From contig JADNYV010000035.1 in assembly GCA_015501055.1 (NCBI GenBank), positions 62,001 through 126,000 on the forward strand: DNA of 64,000 nucleotides, given 5' to 3'. The position numbers and the translations under genes were made by a program. How positions within the stretch are numbered: the stretch's first letter is position 1; each line of letters starts with the position of its first letter. Source of the DNA: Mucidula mucida. Taxonomy: Eukaryota; Basidiomycota; Agaricomycetes; Agaricales; Physalacriaceae. A model generated the notes under the pieces. The model did not search any database and was not told the DNA's origin. It saw only the letters and a list, made by a program, of their open reading frames with translations. Of this stretch, positions 36,040 through 48,597 are shown piece after piece.

Positions 36040-37324
36040 ATGACCCGCTCTCTTGCCTCCAACAACTACCCTTCCAGACACTCAAAAGAGAGTCAAGAAC
36101 TAACCATGTCATCCCAAGTCGCGTCGACTTCGCGCCGCCCCGAAAACCCATTGTCTCGTGTTCTGGACAATGCCCCCTTCGACTCCACCGCCGGCCTCTC
36201 TGGCTTCTCACAGGACCAATCTTATGCGTCCTTCAATGAGCCCTACCCGGTTGTGGGGAGCTCATCGTCGAGCATGAGTCTCCAACCCTCATCATCACAA
36301 CCAACCCCGTCCATTGATGATTCCGAGGCAATATTCCCTGCCTGGTGGCCCGGGCATAACCCATTAGTCGATGGAGATGTCGATTACGAGTACGCCTACC
36401 CTCATCTTTCTTTGTCCGGTACAGAGACACCATTGTCCGACTCACTGGGACTAGCGTCCTCCACCGGTTATCACTTTCCCGCGATGAAGGAGAACATTCG
36501 TCCTCAAGGATACGTGCTCCCTCACCTGCAAGAGGCACTACTGCCAATCAATTACTACGCCCCTCCGCCCGGTCCACCTCCAGGATGGTTAGATCCGGAA
36601 AATTTGAGTGCTGGAAATTATGGCGCTCTTGTTATTGACTCCGGTGGCCATCACGTCCCCGCCTCGGACATAAGCGTCGCCACCAAGAACCCAAAAAGGA
36701 AGCGCAAGGATTCTTCTGGGAGGTGAGCTCCTTTTGGGGCGTAATGAGATTCGGACTTTTAACTCTTTCTCAGCGTGACCGCGAAGGGAAAAGGCAAAAA
36801 GAAGGCCAAAACATGCAACAAGAAGACCACGACAGGCCAACAGACTGTATCAAACGAACACCAGTGCGTGAGCCATCAAGGTCTCCTCTTTTCCTTCATT
36901 CCAGACCTGACAATGTAAAAGATTGATACTTCTTCCGTCGGATAGTACGACACCGCAACAGACGAAGCCATACCAAGTCATGGAACGGTCAGAGAAATGT
37001 CTTTGGACATTTAACGATGGGAGCATTTGCGGGTATGTCTTCAAAACCAAGAAGACGCAGGCGGACGGGGCTCGCCACTTCGACGCAGTACACTTCGACG
37101 CCTTAGGAACGAAGTGTCAATGGGCATGCTGCAAGTCGAAGAAACCAAGTTGCGATCATTATAGAAGATCGCACTTCACTCCAGGGTGGTGCTCTTGCTG
37201 CAAGAAACATTTCAGTAGGTCCGATGCCTACACACGACACTTGGAAGCGGGCGTCTGTCCCAATGGCGAACGGACGTGGGAGGAGGCGAACAAAGCTCAG
37301 GCTCAAGAGAGTGATAATGATTGA
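36040..37324 (+). CDS. C2H2-type zinc-finger protein, copy A
   Basis: Probable DNA-binding regulator. A leader intron (about 35,980-36,038, GTGAGT...TTTTAG) ends one base before ATG 36040 (MTRSLASNNYPSRHS). The N-terminal 200 residues are disordered and Ser/Pro-rich, with acidic patch VDGDVDYEYAYPH and PPPGPPPGWLDPE, ending in a basic NPKRKRKDSSG. Introns follow at about 36722-36773 and 36,870-36,948. The C-terminus has three fingers: CLWTFNDGSICGYVF...H (residues DAVH), CQWACCKSKKPSCDHYRRSH, and CSCCKKHFSRSDAYTRHLEA with a final Cys. It ends AQAQESDND at 37322-37324. Frame and splice sites are intact. The N-terminal half is almost identical to copy B but the first two fingers differ strongly. 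The family is not otherwise recognised. Confidence 0.75.
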
Positions 37325-38005
37325 TCAATTTCTTCCTTCGTACTGATTTTGTACTGTATACTTCATATTTATTCGATTCCTTGAATACAGATGATCCAAC
37401 GTGACTGAACAACACCGTCTGCTCGTTTATCGCCACTTCTTTCTTCCCAGAGGAAAGTGCTATCATAACTTCTTCGATCCAGACGACCGCCGTCAACCAT
37501 GCTTCGCGATGGTGTCTCTGCTGAACATGACGCCTCTCAGCTCTCGATTGTTGATGAACTACTAACATGACTATCATTCGTATCAGCCATGACTGCCCAA
37601 CGTCTTCACTACCTCATCACATTCGGTGCCCGTGCCTTCTTCTTGCATTCCCATCTTCGTTCAAGCTTGTGCTGCGCTCAAGTGAGAACTCCGCCACGCT
37701 CTCGCCTTCATATCCAGCAACTAACCGGTATCCGGCAGTACAGGTCCACAAGATTACTTGCGCACATAGAATCCACTGCGTCCTCCGCCGGAGGTTCTCA
37801 GTAAACGTAGTCGACAAACGAAATAGCACGGCACAGACACGATCGCTTTCCCGATTGGGACGACCCGACGGACAAGTTTGTTTACTCCTCCCATCAAGTC
37901 CGTCGGGAACTTGCGAAGCAAACAAGAATGGCCTTGGCTGGTGGAGGGTATTTAATGGGCTTGAGGTAATGCGGGAAGGAGAAACATACCCTCGCAGACT
38001 GTGAT
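37325..38005. other. Intergenic, with kinase-tail-like remnant
   Basis: Includes the end of repeat A. At about 37,609-37,690 the plus strand resembles the kinase-tail fragment next to copy B (minus strand near 57,080-57,160), sharing CCTCATCAC and CCCATCTTCGTTC blocks; similarity is modest. Confidence 0.45.
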
Positions 38006-39207
38006 ATGGCCCCGACCGAGATAGTGCGAACGACTTTGCAGATGGCGACGCTTTTATTTATGGCGCGTGATGTACTCGCGCAGACGCCGTCTACTGGACG
38101 TGAGCCAGCCTATTATCTTCTATACGGGTGCTTACTGACGCTTTGAAGATGTTCCTACTCGTGTCGAGATCATATACGGCGAAGTCCCGAGCAAGGCTGC
38201 CTCGATCATCGTTGGCGCTGTCTATGTTCTCGTTGGACTCATTCTATTCTTTCCCGTCTTTCGCTATAAGCACTTCTGGGGTCTTTGTCTGCCAATAGGA
38301 GCTGTCGGTGAATATACTGCTTCGTAAATCTCTCGTTAACCGCCGCTAATGCTACTCTTCTCAGCCAGCGGCATCGGTTTCTTCGTCAAGGCTGTCATGG
38401 TATCTTCGGAGGCACACCAGAACTCGCAGGGTCTGTTGATAGCCCAAAACGTCATCATAGTCTGCGCACCGGCGACTTTCTTTGCTTTCAACTACATCGT
38501 ATATGGACATCTCGTCCTCGATTGCGTGGGGGCTCAGTTTTCTTTGCTGAGGCCATCAAGGGTGTCATTCATCTTTGTCGGCAGTGATATCCTCACGTTC
38601 GTGATACAAGTAAGTCGTGCCTAGTAGATAATATAGAAGAGTCTTCGCTGATCTAGATTGGCAGGCTGGCGGTGCAGCACTTCTGACGAACGCAGACAAG
38701 TTTCAAACGGGAAAGAACATCTTCATTGTCGGCTTAATTCTGCAAGCCGCATCGTACTACTTCTTTACTATCATGTTTGCGATCATGCACTGCAAGGTAA
38801 AGAAGTCGGGGTTGACGAACGGCAAGGAGGTGTGGTGGAAGACAGTCTGGCTGTTATACTTCTCTTCGTTCTTCATCATTGTGCGTTCTTTGAATCGTCA
38901 TCTTTATTAACGTTCTCCTACTAAGTTGGTGCCCTCAGGTTCGTACCATCTATCGTATCGTTGAGGGAAATGCTGGGAGAGGTAGCGAGGTTCGTACCAA
39001 CGAAGGTGAGAAACAATTCATACAAGTTTCGTAGCGGGATCTCATATTTCATCTCGTCTAGTATACTTCTACTGCCTGGACTTTCTTCCTCTTATAATCG
39101 CCATCTCGGTCTACATGCCGTGGTGGCCCGGGAAGTACCTCGCCGGGGATTCTTTGGTGGCAGGAAACACGTACAAGATGACTGAATCGACACCCAGCGC
39201 TGTTTAA
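38006..39207 (+). CDS. RTA1-like seven-transmembrane protein
   Basis: Member of the fungal RTA1 family (lipid-translocating exporter/stress-resistance membrane proteins). ATG 38006 gives MAPTEIVRTTLQMATLLF; an intron joins TGH/VPTRVEIIYGEVPS. Membrane segments are visible: IIVGAVYVLVGLILFFPVFR, SGIGFFVKAVMVS, GLLIAQNVIIVCAPATFFAF, FIFVGSDILTFVIQ, NIFIVGLILQAASYYFFTIM, VWLLYFSSFFIIVRTIYRIV and LDFLPLIIAISVYMPWWPGK. Family signatures include QAGGAALLTN and RTIYRIVEGNAG, plus a conserved E. C-terminus MTESTPSAV. All introns keep the frame. Members affect resistance to sterol- or sphingolipid-targeting compounds in yeast; role here is inferred. Confidence 0.88.
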
Positions 39208-39617
39208 TTACCAAGCAGGGAACAAACATTCCTTTAGCATAGAGTTCTGTACGATTGCTTTTTCTTGAACAAAAGTTTGTAATGCGACGCTGAAATGTAC
39301 GCAGTGTAGTGGATAATATTCAAGTCGGACTTTCTCAGAACTTCCTCAAAGGCTGCCTTTCATTGCTTTTCCCTTTAGTCGCGTAGCCCTCGGGCCACGA
39401 CGCGATGTACACCGTGTCACGAACAAGTCACACACCACGACATGACTCATGGTATCGGTTTTTATGCTGCTCTATAATCCGTCTTTTGAATCTTCACGCG
39501 TACAAGGCGCATCAAGCATGCGGCAGTATTGCTATAAGCGCAACCTGACTACGAATGAGACCGCAATTCCCTAGAACTTCAAACAAAACGACCTATTGAA
39601 GGACCGTGTAGACGACC
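39208..39617. other. Intergenic
   Basis: About 410 bases between the RTA1 gene and the broken oxidoreductase copy. Nothing recognisable. Confidence 0.5.
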
Positions 39618-41199
39618 ATGAGCACAGACCTACTCATCCTTAGCACTGGTATGTTGCCTCTTTTTTTAATGATGTGTTTCCAGGTGCTAACCCGCTTTTG
39701 TATAGCAGGCAGACAATACGGTACCTACAGAACCATCCCGAACGCCATACATTCAGCTTTTCCATTGCTGGACGCTCAATTGAGAAGCTTGAGTCGTTAG
39801 TAGCAGAATTCTCACTACTAGGGGACGCTGGCGTCCTCATCGTCGATGTAAAAAACGCCGCGCAAATAAACAGCCAAGGTTGTGTTGAACACAGTAGGGC
39901 CGTACTGGCTCTACAGTTCGCCTGTCGTCGCGTAAGTGACATGTTCAGGCGATTATCATTGACTTATTACATGTATCGACAGAGCTTGCACACGAAACGG
40001 CGTGCATCATGTCGACGTTAACGGGGAAACCCATTGGATCAAGTCCATAATTAAGCGTTCTCACACGCGATAGTCTTCTACTAGAAATCTAACTTATATG
40101 TAGGTACCATGAAACTGCTACCAAAACAGGGTCCATTATCATCCCATCCTGCGGACTAGAATCCGTTTCAAGCGATATCGTAACGTTCTTGGGTCACAAA
40201 ACAACGCTCCGGTCTCGCGATCCACAACAGCGTACGACTGGGCACTGGCAGGTTTCAGTGGTAGATCCATGACGACGATGTTAGCAGAGCACCAGCATTT
40301 CTCAAGAGCGCGAAAGAAGCTAAGTGTGCGCTTCGTCCTGGTGTGTTTCCTTTTGACCATATTCCTCAATTGCTCATCCGACCGAGCCTTTTGAACAGTC
40401 GTCGGTGTTCCTGTGGATCATCCCAAAGCCCTTTACACGCTTCGTATACCTCATACTAAAGAGTTATCGTGGGTGGCTGCAGCCTCTTCGGTGCAGTAGA
40501 CACCAGCCTCGTCCAGCGCACGTGGGGGCTCTTGGAATGAAATACGTCTCCCAATGCTCGCTACGGACCATTTCAAGTATGAAGAGTTCCATCCGACGCC
40601 AAACCGTGCGAAGGCATTGTTTATGTCGCTCTTTGTTGTGTTCAGTGGAACGATCTTGCCCATTATCATTTATTCCCCAGTTCGTTCTTTTCTCCTTCTA
40701 TCATTTACTTGTTCGTTGTTTACAGAACGTACAGTTCGTTCATCTCCTCAGGCAACTTTACCCAGACCTGGCGAAGGACCGAAAGACGAGTGCGTTGTCT
40801 TTCTTCTTTCGAGATGTTTATGGGCTGACTGGAATGTAGATCTCAGATATACACAAGGGTTTCATTGATATTGTCAACATCATCTCCTCTGATGACGGGA
40901 CAAGGCATGCCAAGATGACGTTCAAGGCGAAGAGCGATGGATATGCCCTTTCTGCTAGTACGTATCCTGCTCTTTCCTTTCCTTCTGCTGAGCAACGAAA
41001 TCTAGCGATGTTATCGGAATGTGCTCTGTCACTTTTGCATCCCGAGACTCTCCCTGAAATGGCGCGGCACGGAGGCGTGTTAACGCCTGCTACAGCGTGT
41101 GGGGAAGCGATCGTCAAGCGGTTAAACGCTACGGGCACCTTCGAGGTGGAGAGTCATTTGCTGAAGGAGCATCGAGAGGAGATCAGAAAGACCATCTGA
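39618..41199 (+). pseudogene. Broken paralogue of the saccharopine dehydrogenase-like gene
   Basis: Diverged copy of the gene at 9.8-11.5 kb. It begins MSTDLLILSTG, and continues RQTIRYLQNHPERHTFSFSI with GRSIEKLESLV. Around 39,853 a stretch equal to about 14 bases of the intact copy is missing, so the conserved TAKVVLNTVGPYWLYSSPVV falls in another frame. A second shift occurs around 40,200-40,250 before LAGFSG.SMTTMLAEHQ. Later parts are still recognisable: FKYEEFHPTPNRAKALFMSL, GEGPKDECVVF, LSECALSLLHPETLPEMARH and a C-terminus HREEIRKTI. The lesions are larger than single bases, so it is a true pseudogene rather than an assembly artefact. Confidence 0.85.
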
Positions 41200-41844
41200 T
41201 TTTCGAAGACACGTATTGTAACTTTCGGCATGCATAATTCAATGATGTAGAGAACTTCTTCTTTCTCCTCGCGTCCATGCATTGTTATGGATGTCATTAG
41301 TCTAAATCTGCCTCTATCAAGAAAAGCAAAGAACAAGCCTTTTGTTTCTTTCGATGAAGGCGTCAGAATACGTTGAGGATTGACCCATTGAAGTCGAGAC
41401 GCGAATGCGACAGACGAAATCATCTTGTTGTTCCTCCCAGGACCAGGACCTCGCTTCGGGTGTCTGCGCCAAGCGATATAATAATTTATGCTCCACGTAT
41501 ATCGATTGTATATCAGACCCAAAACCTAACAGATCAACTGAGCAAAATCTAAAACACGCTCGACTAGGTAAAAGGACAACAAATACAAAACATATTTCAG
41601 AAATGTGAAAAGACAAGTGCACGGCACAAGTGCGTGACGAGAGATCGACTCTGTGCATAACCTCTCTGAGGTTATGGGGGGTATCTCTACGGAGTATGTA
41701 TGCACGGAGGTGGGTGGGGTCGAAGGGCAGCGAAAATAAATGCAAAGAATGGTAGGAGGTACCAAACGTCGTACTCCATAGGTATATGTGCGAATCAACT
41801 AGGGGAAGTCTAGGGATTCATGATAGGTAGGTAAGGATGGGGGA
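41200..41844. other. Convergent 3' region
   Basis: Between the pseudogene and the LPMO 3' end. Only short frames are present. Confidence 0.5.
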
Positions 41845-43570
41845 TCACCACGAAGACGCAGCGTGACGGCGATGCGACAGAAGAGACCGTCGGTCGGGAA
41901 TGTCATCGCGCTGCATAAGCCCAGACTCGTCACGTCTGCGACGTCTACGGCATGCGACGGGCGAGGGCGTCGCTGCGGGGGTGGAGGTGGTGGTGGTGGT
42001 GGATGTGGTGGGCGTAGGGGAAGGTGTGGTGGACGTTGTGTTGTCGGCATAAGATGTGGTGGCGGCAGGGGCCGAGGCGTCTGAGTTGGAATCAGAGGAT
42101 GAGTCTGAGGAAGAGGACGACGATGAATCATCGCCCGATGATGGACTGCCTGTAAAGCTCGAGGACGAGCCACTGGGCGAACTGCTGTCTGACGAGCCAG
42201 ATGAAGAGCTTCCCGACGAGCCGCTGCTGGACGAGCCCGACGAGGAGCTAGAGCCAGTGAAAATATCATTTTGAGCGCCGGCAGCGAAACCCAGCTTCTC
42301 GTTATAACCAGCGGATTTCTCCTGCCCATTCAGCTGATAACCAGCGAGCGAGATGGTGTTGCCCTCGTTCTGATTCATGACGATGAATTTCTTAGGGCCG
42401 GTGACACAGTCAGCGCTATTGTCTTCGCACCATTGTGCGGCTTGTGGTGTTCCGATGGCGGTCGTTGCGGTAGCACCAGTTACTTTACAGCGGTAGGGGT
42501 GCATATACATGTTTGGGATACCACAATGGTTGGGCACCCATCCCCACTATAGATTGATGAGTAACGCCAAGACAGAGGTAGCGGACGCACTAACCGCGCA
42601 AATGCAACCACCATCAGGACAAGCGGGCATGTCAGCGGGAACGTCGTACGTAGTCTCGCGGTACCAAGGAGTTCTGCAAGACGTATCAGTGATCTGTGCG
42701 GGGGAAAAGGTGACAGGAGGACGTACTGGGCAGCGACGGTAAATACGACAAGGTTGTCTTGAGTGACTTGAGAGATGTCGGACTAAGAGAGGTAATTAGC
42801 AACAATAGACGAGGAAGAGGCGGCTGATACGTACCGTATAAGAGATGGCAAAGGCCGTTCCGGCTGCCATGGATCGGTTTTCTGCGTGCACTTGAGATCG
42901 ATGAGTTGGACGGATCGAACGAAGATGATGCCAGAAACTCACAGTTGGGAACTGTGATGCAAGTAGTGTGCTAGGATCCATGTAAATTGTAGCACGGGGA
43001 GGGGAGGGGTGAAGGGCGTACATCACCATCATAATCATCGTGGTCTTGGCCATCGGGCCACAAGCCAGCGTTTGCGCCGCCATACGACCAAGAGGTCATG
43101 GCGCGGTTGCTGGCGACTTCGACGGTAAAACTGCCGCCGGCCGGACTAGAAGACGCAGTCAGACTTGCATGGAAGGATGAAGCGGGACTGCGCGCACAGT
43201 TCCAAAAATTGACCATCGTCTGGTGGATGATCGAGACACTAGATCCAGGGTGAGCAAGAGCGTATGCGATATGTGATGGGGCGTACTCCGGTGTTCGCGT
43301 GCACTAGAAAACTTTAGTAAAAAAATCCAACACAAAAGCAGAGGTTTCCTCACTCCAATATGAGCTGAAGGGTAGCTGGTAGAGGGGATTGACCGCTTCT
43401 TCGGCGTTGATATCGTCGCCCGATATGCCCTAAGGACCGTGTCAATACAAGAGCGCTCCCGACGAAGCTTCACGCACATTGAAGCACCACATAGAAGGGT
43501 GGAAGGGAGCCACATGAGCCTTGACAAGAGGCGCAAAAAGCACTGCAGCCGGTAAAATCGTAAACAACAT
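41845..43570 (-). CDS. AA14-type lytic polysaccharide monooxygenase, Ser-rich tail
   Basis: Secreted copper-dependent oxidase. The signal peptide [18 protein letters not shown] precedes mature [13 protein letters not shown], where the N-terminal His is the copper ligand of LPMOs. Exons continue [141 protein letters not shown] and [13 protein letters not shown]. This matches the AA14 group (first described on xylan-coated cellulose) more than AA9. After [18 protein letters not shown] comes a long Ser-rich, then Thr/Pro-rich linker, ending unusually in [20 protein letters not shown] and a basic tail rather than a CBM1. Introns of 45-60 bases are numerous and in frame. A TTTATATA element sits close upstream (43602-43610). 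Confidence 0.85.
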
Positions 43571-45792
43571 GCTGTAGGTCGGCACTTGTGAACGAGAGTG
43601 CGTATATAAAGGAATGTGAGTGTCCCGGAGGTGAAGCACGGAACGAGAGGTGCGAAACCCTGCGGGAAAATGGAGGGAGGAGGAGAGACGGTGCTAAAGA
43701 AGGAAAGATAGGGAGTCCAGATTTATACAACCATTTCGAAATGCAATCATTTGCAACTGCCATTTTTGGCACCGCATCAATTGTACACCAGGCACGGATT
43801 CGGTCATATCACGTGCGAGTTGCTATGGACCCACCGAAGCTTTGGCGCGTTCGACAGTCTGGAACGAGCGTACTCCTACTAGCCGCGGAGGACGACGATG
43901 GACGCGGCCTCCTTTTCACTGCTGCCTTTGCAAATCTCTCAATTGGTAGCAATCTGGCATGAGCATCCTCTCCGAAACCAGGTCCGCCAGGACCCAATGA
44001 TCCACATCAGCAACAAAAATGGCTTGGAGCTGCCGTCAATATAGTTCGGTCTCTAGCAACCGCACGCCTCCGTGTTCGAATTCATTATCCGACTTTGCGT
44101 TCTTTCTCCGCGCCGCCACTCCGATAAACTTTGCGGGTCGTACGTTCGAACAAGAACTTCTTGACTCTCCTTTCAAAGAACCGACTAAGATAACGTTCAA
44201 TCTGACACGATCTTCCCCTCTCCACCTCCGAGGTCTAATCAGAAAATGGAAACACACTGTGGCGAACGTTGAACAAGAATCTTGACATCGCGACAGCATA
44301 CGTAAAAATAGGCTCCACAGCACTCGGAAAGGAGTAACGAGGTATCTTTCCCAAAGGCTTACTCCGGTGACGTTCACTCCCTTCATTGATGACAACTTCT
44401 TTTCCTTGGCCTAACCCTTTCAGCTTTCAACGTTCAACGTTCAACGTCCACCCCCTCAACTAAGAAGCGCGCGCTTCGCGAATTCCACTCATGTTGACAA
44501 AAAAGACTAAGCGGCCCCTATTCGCTAGCCGCCGATGTCAACATTAATGCGGATTCTAGGAGCAATGTGGGAAGAGAGCTGGTCACGAGAGCGCGTGTTG
44601 ATCCAAGCCTGAATTCTTAATGGTACGGAGATCGTGCCACAAACCAAGACGTACCCTTTGTCTGGATAGCAATAACCAAGGTCATTTCGTAATTTACGCG
44701 CTCGGCGCCGTGATCATGGTGCAGTACGAAACCCACTCACGAGAAAGCGGTGATGAGTGTCCCCAAAAGTGAACCTTGTAGAACATTCGTCGCCAGTAGC
44801 ATGAATGAATATAAAGATCTCGCCATCGCCATCGATGTCAGAGGTTCAATGGAGTTTTCTAAATTAAATAATCGTTATCGAACGCTAAGGCCGGAACCGA
44901 TTCAGACTGTCAGCGCCACATCGTGTGCATAAGGTGTCGCTCTCTTGAACTGGCAGGGTTGGATAAACTGACATTGGAGTAGGTAAGGACCACATCTACA
45001 CGTCATACGTCATAAAACACTCTTCCATAGTACACAACTAGAGGAAAGTTTAAGTTGTATTAGCAGGTCCGACGCCACAATGGATTCATGTAATTAGTTG
45101 GCGGTTATCTGATCATGAATGAGGTCATTGCAGTACTTTCTGGTACGAGCACGAGAACAACCTAATGATGTTGGAAAGAGTCCTCAGACGCTTGGTTCCC
45201 GCCTTCTCTCGAGCTGTGCTACATCACTGTCTATACGCATTCATCTACATATTAGGCCGTAGCTACCCACAATGGCACCTAAGTTTTAACAACTATTCCT
45301 ATCTGCAGCCTCCGTCGTAGCGCCGTTTCTCCGCTTCCCGACGTCTCTGTTTCTCAATAACGCAATGGAGTAAACGGGGAAAGGTTGAGCACTACTTGAA
45401 GTGGCCCGCTTGGCACTCAGAATCATATAAACAGACAACCCCAGCTCCACCGGCGATGACAAGTTGATTCAACGCCACATACTTACTTGGCCCAAACATG
45501 CCAAAGTCCAGCCTGTTCACGTTCAAAAAGTTGTTGGCAGCTCCTCGACAAAGCCAAAACTTAACTATATCCACTTTCAATCTTGCACGCAATAGTCCTT
45601 GTCATTGCTCATTTCGTTTGAGACGAATGCAGGTACATAAATGAGAAAAAGAGCTACTCGGCTAGTAATCGTACAGTTTGGTATAACGCCCTGATACATG
45701 AAATCATAAAATATTACTCGTACAAAACATCCATAAAAGACACCCCTCCCACTCAATACTCCGACAAATGAATAACCTTGCCTAAATTCACG
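43571..45792. other. Large intergenic region
   Basis: 2.2 kb with no supported gene. It contains the LPMO promoter at the left and the carnitine acetyltransferase 3' end at the right. The only structure is a short tandem repeat at 44426. Confidence 0.5.
44426..44446. repeat. Three tandem TTCAACG units
   Basis: Three perfect 7-base units followed by the start of a fourth (TCC instead of TTC). Confidence 0.9.
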
Positions 45793-48597
45793 TCAATCAA
45801 CCATCGCACACACACATCCCAAACAAACACACTCACCAACATGCTGATACGGCGTTCTCCGCCTATGGCCCAACAGCTCCACATCGCCACTATCAAAGAA
45901 CGAGTACCCAGCTACCCATAAGAGAAAGGTCAGTCCACCGCTCCCCAACATACATCAATCCAAAAAGCTACTCACGCAACCTGAAATCGTCTGCAGCCTC
46001 CTCCTCCTCCGTCCCCCTCTTGATCGGCCGCCCAGTCATCGCATCTCGCAAGATACCCGCATGGTCCACAAACGGCGCCGGACGCTCATTCGCCTCCCGA
46101 TCCAGTTGTATAAGCAATTTCTGTATATCACACAAGTAGTTCTGTAGCGTATCAAGGAACCGTCGCGTTTGCAGATGCTTTGACGATGCGCATCTACACA
46201 TTAGGGTGTAAGAATGAAATCCGATGAAGAAGACAAAGACAAAAAAACGCACACCGACAGCCCGTCTTCTTTGATGATGTACCCTATCCCGTACCCATCG
46301 GCTGCGACGGGCCCAAATCCGAAGAGACGCAAAGCGGGGTTACCACAGTTCGATGTGGAGAGTATGGACGTGCTCAGGAGCTCCCAACCCGGGTCGGTGA
46401 ATATGCCAGGCATTTTGTTGCTGAAAGAAGGCGACAGAGGTGGATCGTCGACCGACGGATTGAGGTTTCCGGCGAGATTGCGCTGGAGGAGACAGTACAG
46501 CGCGTATAGATGTCTGGCCAGAAGATAAGCTTTGTGAATTGTACTTTGAAGTGAGCGAGAACCTACCTGTCCTGACCAAACCCCTGACTGCACTCTTTCG
46601 TCAACTTGGTATGCCGCTCGCATGCCTTGTGCAATGCCGCCACCTTACGCGCTACGGACTCTTCCGAGTAGTATGTCTAAACCCATCACATCGTAAGTCT
46701 TTGAAACATGCTTTGCCCCCCAGAAGTATCAACCCACCTTCGTAAACGCCACACTCTCCGGCTGTATAGACCTTATCGCCTCCGTACGTCCATGCAAAAA
46801 CGTCTTCGTCATCGCCGGCTCATACACACATTCAATGCGTCCTGTCACATAAGCATAATTATCAGCTCTGCTCCCCAGCGACGTAGCGGAAGCACCCACC
46901 ATACAACCCAAAATACGCCGCCTGGAACGCCATCTGCACATACGCATCCGGACTGAACCCATGGCTCGTGATGAAATTCTTCCCATATCCCTTGAACTCC
47001 AACGCCTGACAGTCGTTCTGGCATATCAAATCGCTGATGCGCGTCTCTGCGAACCGCACGCCCACCCTCAGCTCCGCGTTGAGTTTCCACTCCAACTTCT
47101 TCGGGGTAGTATCAATGTGATCTAACGGCGGCGTAGGTGGTTTCCTCTCGTTCCGTGGCGCGCGATAGGCTTTCGCATGCGGTGAGAGTTTAGCGTGGAA
47201 CAGTGTCGGTGCAGACGGGTTGATGGAGCGCGCTAGAAGCATGAGGCCTTCCGTGAATATGTCGGCAGCGAACCGCAGGACGGTGTGACCGTCGACGCCT
47301 GTGTGCTCAAAGTTGATCCCAGCCGCCCCATCAGCAGTGACAATGATTTGTAACTATACATTGCCATCAATACATCTGGCTTGTAATTGTGGTAAAAAAG
47401 CCTCACCTTGTCGTACCAACGATTGGTACACGTCCCGATCTGGACACCGTCCTCAAGCCCGTAAGTACCGCAAAGGAAGTTGCTGCACAGTTCCGCCAAG
47501 TCGTCAGGTGCGGCATCATCCAGACAGACAACGAAAAGGGCGCGATCGATAATATCCAAGCATGACTTGTTGCCCTTGTCGCGAGCAAGCGTCTCTCGAA
47601 GCTGGTGCCAAATCTTGCGGTTTTCGGAAGAAAGAACGCCAATCGCCGTTCGAACAGCCTAACATTACAAACGTCAAAACCAGTCGAAGGTGACCTAAGC
47701 GGAAATAATTAACCTCAGCCTTGTCAATCTTGTCCGCGTCATCAACGATGGCGCGTAGATTGCGTATCACCTCCCGCTCGGTCAGCACGGGTTGGTTATC
47801 CTCGTCTAACACGTCAAACCAATCTTGCAGCCGCCGTCAGCAAAATCACCAGGGCAATCCTTTTCGAGATGGTACTCACAAAACTGTCCCCGCCTCATGA
47901 CCACTAAATGTCTTGATTCGTCCTGCACCTGCATTCTGCATCCACGCTACAAAATCATCATCAAGATCCGAGCTGATGGTAGTAGAGCTACATACTCCCG
48001 TTGGTATCCGCGCGGTGCCGAAGAGGCGAGTGTATTGATCCATGTCGAGCGGCGTTCCGCGAATAGTGTCGGGCTCCAGGATGCCGGCGCGTAAATCATG
48101 AATGAAACCGAGTGATGATACGATGAGGGCAGCGGCTCTGGGCAACTGTGTGCCGCGATCCGGGGAGGGGTCATCTCTAAAGGCAGTCAGAGGCTGTGTC
48201 AATCATAACACGGGGAACGCACTCAAGCACGAAGAATGGATTGAGGGCGAGCACGACCGGGTCGGTATGCGAAAGGTAGGACTCATACCAAAAGTCCTCA
48301 ATATAACTTTCCACTAACATGAGATCCGGTAATCAAGACAGATGAATACACACCTGTCTTTCGTCTTCGCCCACTCGATCAGTTTATCCTGTTAAGTGGG
48401 CCGTCATTCTTCAAAAAGTCTTCTACCGCCGCCTTGGTCGTCGCATGCTCCGTCTCATCCTGTAAAGCCTCCAGCGCCTTCAAGTATCGTTTACAAGTAT
48501 CCTCCAATGGTGGAATGGGTAGCTTCGGCAACTTTTCCTGGTACTTGAACGTCCGCTTCTCGAGTTCGCCATCCTTGTTGCTGTGGAATTTCGACAT
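45793..48597 (-). CDS. Carnitine O-acetyltransferase
   Basis: Carnitine acyltransferase family enzyme that moves acetyl groups between CoA and carnitine for shuttling among peroxisome, cytosol and mitochondrion. It starts MSKFHSNKDGELEKRTFKYQ, then EKLPKLPIPPLEDTCKRYL. Conserved segments follow: PLDMDQYTRLFGTARIPTG, SRHLVVMRRGQFYWFDVLDE, LFVVCLDDAAPDDLAELCSN, GINFEHTGVDGHTV with the catalytic His, LEFKGYGKNFITSHGFSPDA, VQMAFQAAYFGLYG, RTECVYEPAMTKTFLHGRTE, HLYALYCLLQRN, LSTSNCGNPALRLFGFGPV and DGYGIGYIIKEDGLSV. The C-terminus is YSFFDSGDVELLGHRRR and then a short Cys-rich tail ending CAMVD; no peroxisomal SKL/AKL signal is visible. At least eight introns keep the frame, and catalytic residues are present. 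Confidence 0.92.

Larger units (their letters stand above)
34764..37590 (+). repeat. Zinc-finger duplication unit, copy A
   Basis: Segment homologous to copy B (57180-60110, inverted) and partly to copy C (62946-64000, direct). Outer part (to about 35640): about 85-93% similar with indels. Core 35640-36456: nearly identical to copy B (only a few differences in 0.8 kb; positions x here match 94728-x there). From 36456 on: strongly diverged but alignable to the gene's end and about 250 bases beyond. Confidence 0.85.

Noticed and set aside
42056..42274. Very acidic plus-strand frame
   Set aside because: It is the antisense of the serine-rich linker of the LPMO; the composition is explained by that gene.
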